This document shows positions 11,274 through 14,518 of a DNA stretch of 14,518 nucleotides, piece by piece. The notes under the pieces are model-generated. The model did not search any database. It was not told where the DNA came from and saw only the letters and a program-made list of their open reading frames with translations. The stretch spans positions 1 to 14,518 of the forward strand of contig CAJMRR010000039.1 in NCBI GenBank assembly GCA_905215835.1. Reading direction: 5' to 3'. Position numbers and translations under genes: made by a program. Each line of letters opens with the position of its first letter. Position 1 is the stretch's first letter. The stretch comes from an uncultured bacterium (lineage in GTDB: Bacteria > Actinomycetota > Coriobacteriia > Coriobacteriales > Coriobacteriaceae).

Positions 11274-13665
11274 AGCGTTTGAGTCGTTTCCTAACAACGT
11301 CAGCTCCTCCTTCAACAGTCTTGGCCACAAGGTCGAGCACCTTGTAGTCGTCGCATTCGTATTCCAAAGCCCCACTCTTCACGTCAATTTTCCCATCTTG
11401 TCCGCGCGCGAGCACAATGACGTTATCGACGTCGAGGTTTACGACAAAGAGCGGGTTGTGCGTGATCATCAGTACCTGCCGGTTGGCGCTCATCCTCTTA
11501 AAGGCGCCAAGGACGTGCTCCTTAATCGCTACTTGTGAGATTTGATCCTCTGGCTGGTCGATAATGTAGACCCCTGATTTAGTGTCTTCCTCCGCCAAAA
11601 GATCGAAGTACAGGGTCCCGTACAGACCAGGCGACGGTTCAGCGTCGATGCCTATGGACTTGTTAGTGATTTTCCTTCTCTCGGTTACATGGTCAACCAC
11701 CGCATGAAGCTTGTTGCGAATCTGATCGTAGCACGTCGCCATAGAAGGTTTTTCACCTGTTACCGCTGAAGCTATTTCCTCCGTAGTCAACTCAGTGTCG
11801 GACTGAATGCCATTCAACAGTAGCGAAAGCTTGGGCTTGTTGAACACCTCTTCGAACACCGCTTTGCAGTAGTCTACGTCGGTCTTACCGGAAGTGAGCT
11901 CGGAGACAAATATGAATTTCCCCATAGGATTGGGAACCCTAATGTCAACAGGAACGGCATACTCGAGCTTCCTGTTGCGTCGCTTTGCGGCAAGCAACAC
12001 TGCGTCCGCAATTTTCCCAGAGACATCGTCAAGAGTCGCCGAATAATCATCGATAGTTTTCTGCTCGTCAGTCTTCCTCTTCGAAAGAACTCTGCGCTCC
12101 TCGCTCGCAGTGCCCTTGAGTGCTCGGGTCTTCACGTCGTCGCGTTCGTAGACTAGCCTATGCTTCTCGACAAGCTTGGAAAGCCTGGCCAACGCCTCCA
12201 TTGCATCGGCATGGGCCTCGGCAGCCTCAAGCCCCATCTCTTTGAAAAGTTTCGAGTAATCTTCTCTTGCGGTGACAAGGTCGCTCCTGCAGGAGAGCAA
12301 CTTTGAACCGAGGTCATCGATGTCCTTAAAAGAGATCGTCTTCGAAAATCGGGAGATGGTAAGCTTCTCGGACTTTGGCAGGTCACGCAAAACCACCTCA
12401 TGCTTATCAAGTCGACGGCGTGCATCGTTGAAGCGCGCTTTCGACTCCAGGGCGACAACGCACTCGTCAAAGAAGCGCTTGAGCGACTCTTTGATTGAGC
12501 TGACATCAACGTGGGATTGAAAATACTTACCGAAATAATCGTCTTGCCCCTGCCCCGAATGCAGCTCTTCGAGGGTTTTACGAACGCTGTCTTGGTCGTC
12601 AAACTTGAACTCAGCTGCATCTGGGAGAAGAGTATCGACGCTTATGTCCTCTTTCGCGCAATAGGCCTCGTATCCGTCGACCAACTTGGAATCACCCACA
12701 TGCCGACAACCAGTTATGCGGTGAATCATCATTGACTTGCCAATGGAGTTGTCGCCGATAATCGCGTTGATTCCGGGCGAAAGCGGTATGTCAAAGCGCT
12801 TGCTGTCAATTGAGAGTTCAAGCGAGTCGAGCTTCGAGGAGCTGGCGCTGAAGAACGAGCAGTCGCCGACCTTGATTCTCGAAGGATCGGTGACCGCCAT
12901 GAGCAAGCCTTCGAAGGTCGGCAGGCATTTTAGGCTGGAGAACGAAATCTCACCGCCTTCTCTCCCTGGATAGGTCGCCCAATCATGGCAATCGCTCCCG
13001 ACAACAAACGGAACGGCATCTTTGGGATAGGTCTCGATGAGCCTCTTGATGTCGAGCTCTCGTCGCTTGTTGCGAATTTCGACCGCGTCGACAAACTCGG
13101 TTAAAATCACTTTGCTGGCGCAATCCGCGCCCAGGCTGCTCACGTCCCGCTTCGCTTCCTGGCCGGCCGATTTCTCGTGCCCGATGAGGACGGCGTTGAG
13201 GCCGATGTCCCTCAAGACCTTGGTGAAACCGTCTTCGGTGAAAGCGCCAATATTGAGATCGTCGTAGCGTGGTTTCCCTTTCTCATCACAGACGACCTCG
13301 GCGATGCCGTCGATCAGATCGGGGTGCCGGTCATCGAAGATGGCAACGATATGGACGACGGTCGGCTTCTTGCCATCGGCGCGAATGGACACGCTGAACT
13401 CAATACCAGGAAGCACTTTGTTTAGGCAACCATCCCCCTCCCTCTCCTTCAAAGCGAAGTAAAGGTCTTTGTCAAAGCAATCGTGGTCGGTGATTGCACA
13501 CATGTTGATGCCATGAGCCTCCAAACCGCGAAGCAGCGCATCAACATGGCCTTTATTGCAGTCGGCAAGTTCTTTTTTACCTTTGTCCTTTGTGGCGATG
13601 CTTGCAGCAGAATGGATATGCAGATCGATTTTGGTTGGCTTCGTGACTATGCGTTCCAATTGCAC
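11254..13665 (-). CDS. TrlF-like protein: N-terminal PHP phosphoesterase domain fused to an SMC/ABC-type ATPase
   Basis: An 803-aa protein. Residues 1-260 are a PHP domain with its metal-binding motifs in order: DLHIHS (H16, H18), ITDHD (60-62), PGIEFS (E89), IGHEKS (H163) and GSDCHDW (D225, H227). Residues 280-803 form an SMC/ABC-like ATPase with Walker A GDNSIGKS at 304-311. A long charged, coiled-coil region runs from about 380 to 560, followed by IIDQPEDQ (Walker B, about 701-708) and the H-loop ITHN near 734-737. This order matches TrlF-type PHP-ATPases; related ATPase-nuclease proteins are frequent in defence islands. Hydrolysis by the PHP domain and its substrate are not known. The start is GTG 13665 or TTG 13659: an in-frame TAG lies two codons upstream, and AGAAGG suits the TTG slightly better. 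The gene is moderate in G+C, unlike the core genes. Confidence 0.85.
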   Translation of the reverse strand: MQLERIVTKPTKIDLHIHSAASIATKDKGKKELADCNKGHVDALLRGLEAHGINMCAITDHDCFDKDLYFALKEREGDGCLNKVLPGIEFSVSIRADGKKPTVVHIVAIFDDRHPDLIDGIAEVVCDEKGKPRYDDLNIGAFTEDGFTKVLRDIGLNAVLIGHEKSAGQEAKRDVSSLGADCASKVILTEFVDAVEIRNKRRELDIKRLIETYPKDAVPFVVGSDCHDWATYPGREGGEISFSSLKCLPTFEGLLMAVTDPSRIKVGDCSFFSASSSKLDSLELSIDSKRFDIPLSPGINAIIGDNSIGKSMMIHRITGCRHVGDSKLVDGYEAYCAKEDISVDTLLPDAAEFKFDDQDSVRKTLEELHSGQGQDDYFGKYFQSHVDVSSIKESLKRFFDECVVALESKARFNDARRRLDKHEVVLRDLPKSEKLTISRFSKTISFKDIDDLGSKLLSCRSDLVTAREDYSKLFKEMGLEAAEAHADAMEALARLSKLVEKHRLVYERDDVKTRALKGTASEERRVLSKRKTDEQKTIDDYSATLDDVSGKIADAVLLAAKRRNRKLEYAVPVDIRVPNPMGKFIFVSELTSGKTDVDYCKAVFEEVFNKPKLSLLLNGIQSDTELTTEEIASAVTGEKPSMATCYDQIRNKLHAVVDHVTERRKITNKSIGIDAEPSPGLYGTLYFDLLAEEDTKSGVYIIDQPEDQISQVAIKEHVLGAFKRMSANRQVLMITHNPLFVVNLDVDNVIVLARGQDGKIDVKSGALEYECDDYKVLDLVAKTVEGGADVVRKRLKRYGSEGI

Positions 13666-13680
13666 CTTCTATGTTGTCCA

Positions 13681-13741
13681 GGCGATTTGCTTATCGCCCA
13701 ACGTTGATATCAGATGGCCCCCATTGCTCGTCTTGGGCGAT
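13681..13741. promoter_or_regulatory. Repeated GGCGAT/ATCGCC sites upstream of the TrlF-like gene
   Basis: ATCGCCCAA (13693-13701) and TTGGGCGAT (13733-13741) are perfect 9-bp inverted arms 31 bp apart. A third site, GGCGAT (13681-13686), also forms a 6-bp inverted repeat with the first. They lie 16-76 bp before the start codon, where regulator binding would be expected. No clear promoter boxes could be assigned. Confidence 0.45.
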
Positions 13742-13782
13742 GGGACGGTTATATGAACCTCTCAAGCAAAACTCCTTCATTC

Positions 13783-13902
13783 CTATGTTAATCCCATCCC
13801 TCGATGCGGGTTGGATACTAATCGGCTTTTAACCTCATTGCTGACAACCTCGATGACGCGGCTTCCGCTCTTGATGTCAACTTCATCCGACGGCTCCCCC
13901 AA
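13783..13902 (-). CDS. Possible 39-aa ORF, weakly supported
   Basis: A TTG start at 13902 with GAGG shortly upstream opens 39 codons that look protein-like (EPSDEVDIKSGSRVIEVV, then SNEVKSRLVSNPHRGMG). An in-frame TGA lies just upstream. It could be a tiny gene, the tail of a decayed gene or chance. No family is recognised. The rest of 13742-13987 shows nothing else. Confidence 0.22.
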   Translation of the reverse strand: MGEPSDEVDIKSGSRVIEVVSNEVKSRLVSNPHRGMGLT

Positions 13903-13987
13903 TGGTCCTCATGCAAGTGCGAATGCCACCCATACGGTTCCATGCGTCTCAGAATCTCTCAGCACCAAAGTTAGATGCTGCATGCGC

Positions 13988-14021
13988 GAAAATAGCAACG
14001 CTCCCTATCCGGAAGCGTTGC
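13988..14021 (-). terminator. Intrinsic terminator of the LPXTG surface-protein gene
   Basis: On the minus strand GCAACGCTTCC (14011-14021) pairs with GGGAGCGTTGC (13995-14005), an 11-bp stem with one wobble and loop GGATA, followed by TATTTT. It lies 52 bp past the stop codon at 14074. Confidence 0.78.
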
Positions 14022-14073
14022 CCTCGTTGCTTCAGCAGAGTTCTTGTATTGCAGCCAGGTGCGTCGCGCCGCC

Positions 14074-14518
14074 TCAGCGGCGATATGCGGCGGTCAGGAC
14101 CGCCGTTCCCAGCAGGAAAAGCGTCACGAACGCGGCGATCCAATTGGCGTCGTCGGTCTTAGGGAGCGATGTTGTGTTCGCGGTAATGCTCTTGGGCTTG
14201 GACGGCGTAGACACTGTGGTCTTGGTCGCTGTCGTTTTGGTCGTCGTGTTTGTCTTGGGCGACGTAGCCGCAGGCTTCACCGCGGGATCTCTCGTCGGCC
14301 CCACACCGGGCTGCCCAGCAGCAGGACCGGCACCACCAGCAGTTTCACCAGCCCCACCGCCAGGCACATCGACCCCTTCGGTCTCCCCCGCCGGAGGTGT
14401 GGCGACATCGGGCTCAACCACCACATGCGGTGCCAACGCATCGCCGGCATCCACCACGCCACTAGCACCAAAGACCCCACCAGCAGGCGCCACAAACCGC
14501 GCAGACACAAGCGACCCA
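14074..14518 (-). CDS. LPXTG-anchored surface protein, C-terminal part (5' end outside the window)
   Basis: The frame is open from the window edge to the stop at 14074, giving at least 148 codons. It ends in a sortase-dependent sorting signal: LPKTDD, a hydrophobic span (WIAAFVTLFLLGTAVLTAAY) and a basic tail RR. Before this lies a Thr/Lys/Pro-rich wall-spanning stretch (TNTTTKTTATKTT). Further upstream is a Gly/Ala/Pro-rich low-complexity region. The protein should be covalently attached to peptidoglycan by a class A-type sortase. The functional ectodomain is not in the window, so its role (adhesin, enzyme, pilus tip) cannot be told. Internal GTG codons such as the one at 14508 are unlikely to be the true start, since no signal peptide follows. 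Confidence 0.85.
   Translation of the reverse strand, partial: GSLVSARFVAPAGGVFGASGVVDAGDALAPHVVVEPDVATPPAGETEGVDVPGGGAGETAGGAGPAAGQPGVGPTRDPAVKPAATSPKTNTTTKTTATKTTVSTPSKPKSITANTTSLPKTDDANWIAAFVTLFLLGTAVLTAAYRR

Overview
The window looks like chromosomal DNA from a high-G+C anaerobic actinobacterium of the class Coriobacteriia, most likely Collinsella or a close relative. The clues are the G+C-rich core genes, a scpA / M50 protease / ABC-F cluster, an LPXTG surface protein, and small-protein families of a type I associate with that class. The genus is an inference; no rRNA gene is present.

Layout. (1) 1-3818, minus strand: a compact housekeeping operon, transcribed ABC-F ATPase -> 98-aa membrane protein -> M50 site-2-type protease -> ScpA (cut by the window edge). 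(2) 3845-5470: a tRNA region. A tRNA-Ala(GGC) gene with its promoter and terminator occurs twice, 984 bp apart and almost identical. Between the copies lies a CAU-anticodon tRNA (probably Ile2) on the plus strand. Each tRNA-Ala copy is accompanied by a G+C-rich palindrome and by a roughly 135-140 bp element bounded by inverted repeats. (3) 5470-7092: a less G+C-rich 384-aa protein with a PD-(D/E)XK-like C-terminal half, then a repeat-containing gap ending at tRNA-Val(CAC). (4) 7231-8600: a DUF3825 protein, an in-frame fragment just upstream of it separated by one TAG, and a gene-poor stretch with two 52-bp hairpin repeats. (5) 8526-13741, minus strand: an accessory, defence-like island. It comprises a TrlF-like PHP+ATPase protein with a small overlapping partner, an Abi_2-family HEPN protein, two small genes each broken by a stop at codon 3, and a minimal nucleotidyltransferase overlapping a 62-aa antitoxin-like gene. 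(6) 13742-14518: a gene-poor stretch, a terminator and the 3' part of an LPXTG-anchored surface protein.

The most interesting unit is the leader of the Abi/HEPN gene. A sigma70-type promoter (TTGACG, 17 bp, TACTAT) reads into about 70 nt that fold into two hairpins, the second a strong intrinsic terminator with its U-tract ending 15 nt before the toxin-like ORF. Promoter, small structured RNA, leaky terminator, RNase-like toxin is the layout of type III toxin-antitoxin systems, here in front of a HEPN (R-x4-H) protein. I propose it as an RNA-regulated abortive-infection module. Close by are a second possible defence pair (TrlF-like ATPase plus a 106-aa protein) and MNT-type antitoxin-like genes. 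These functions are inferred from motifs and layout only.
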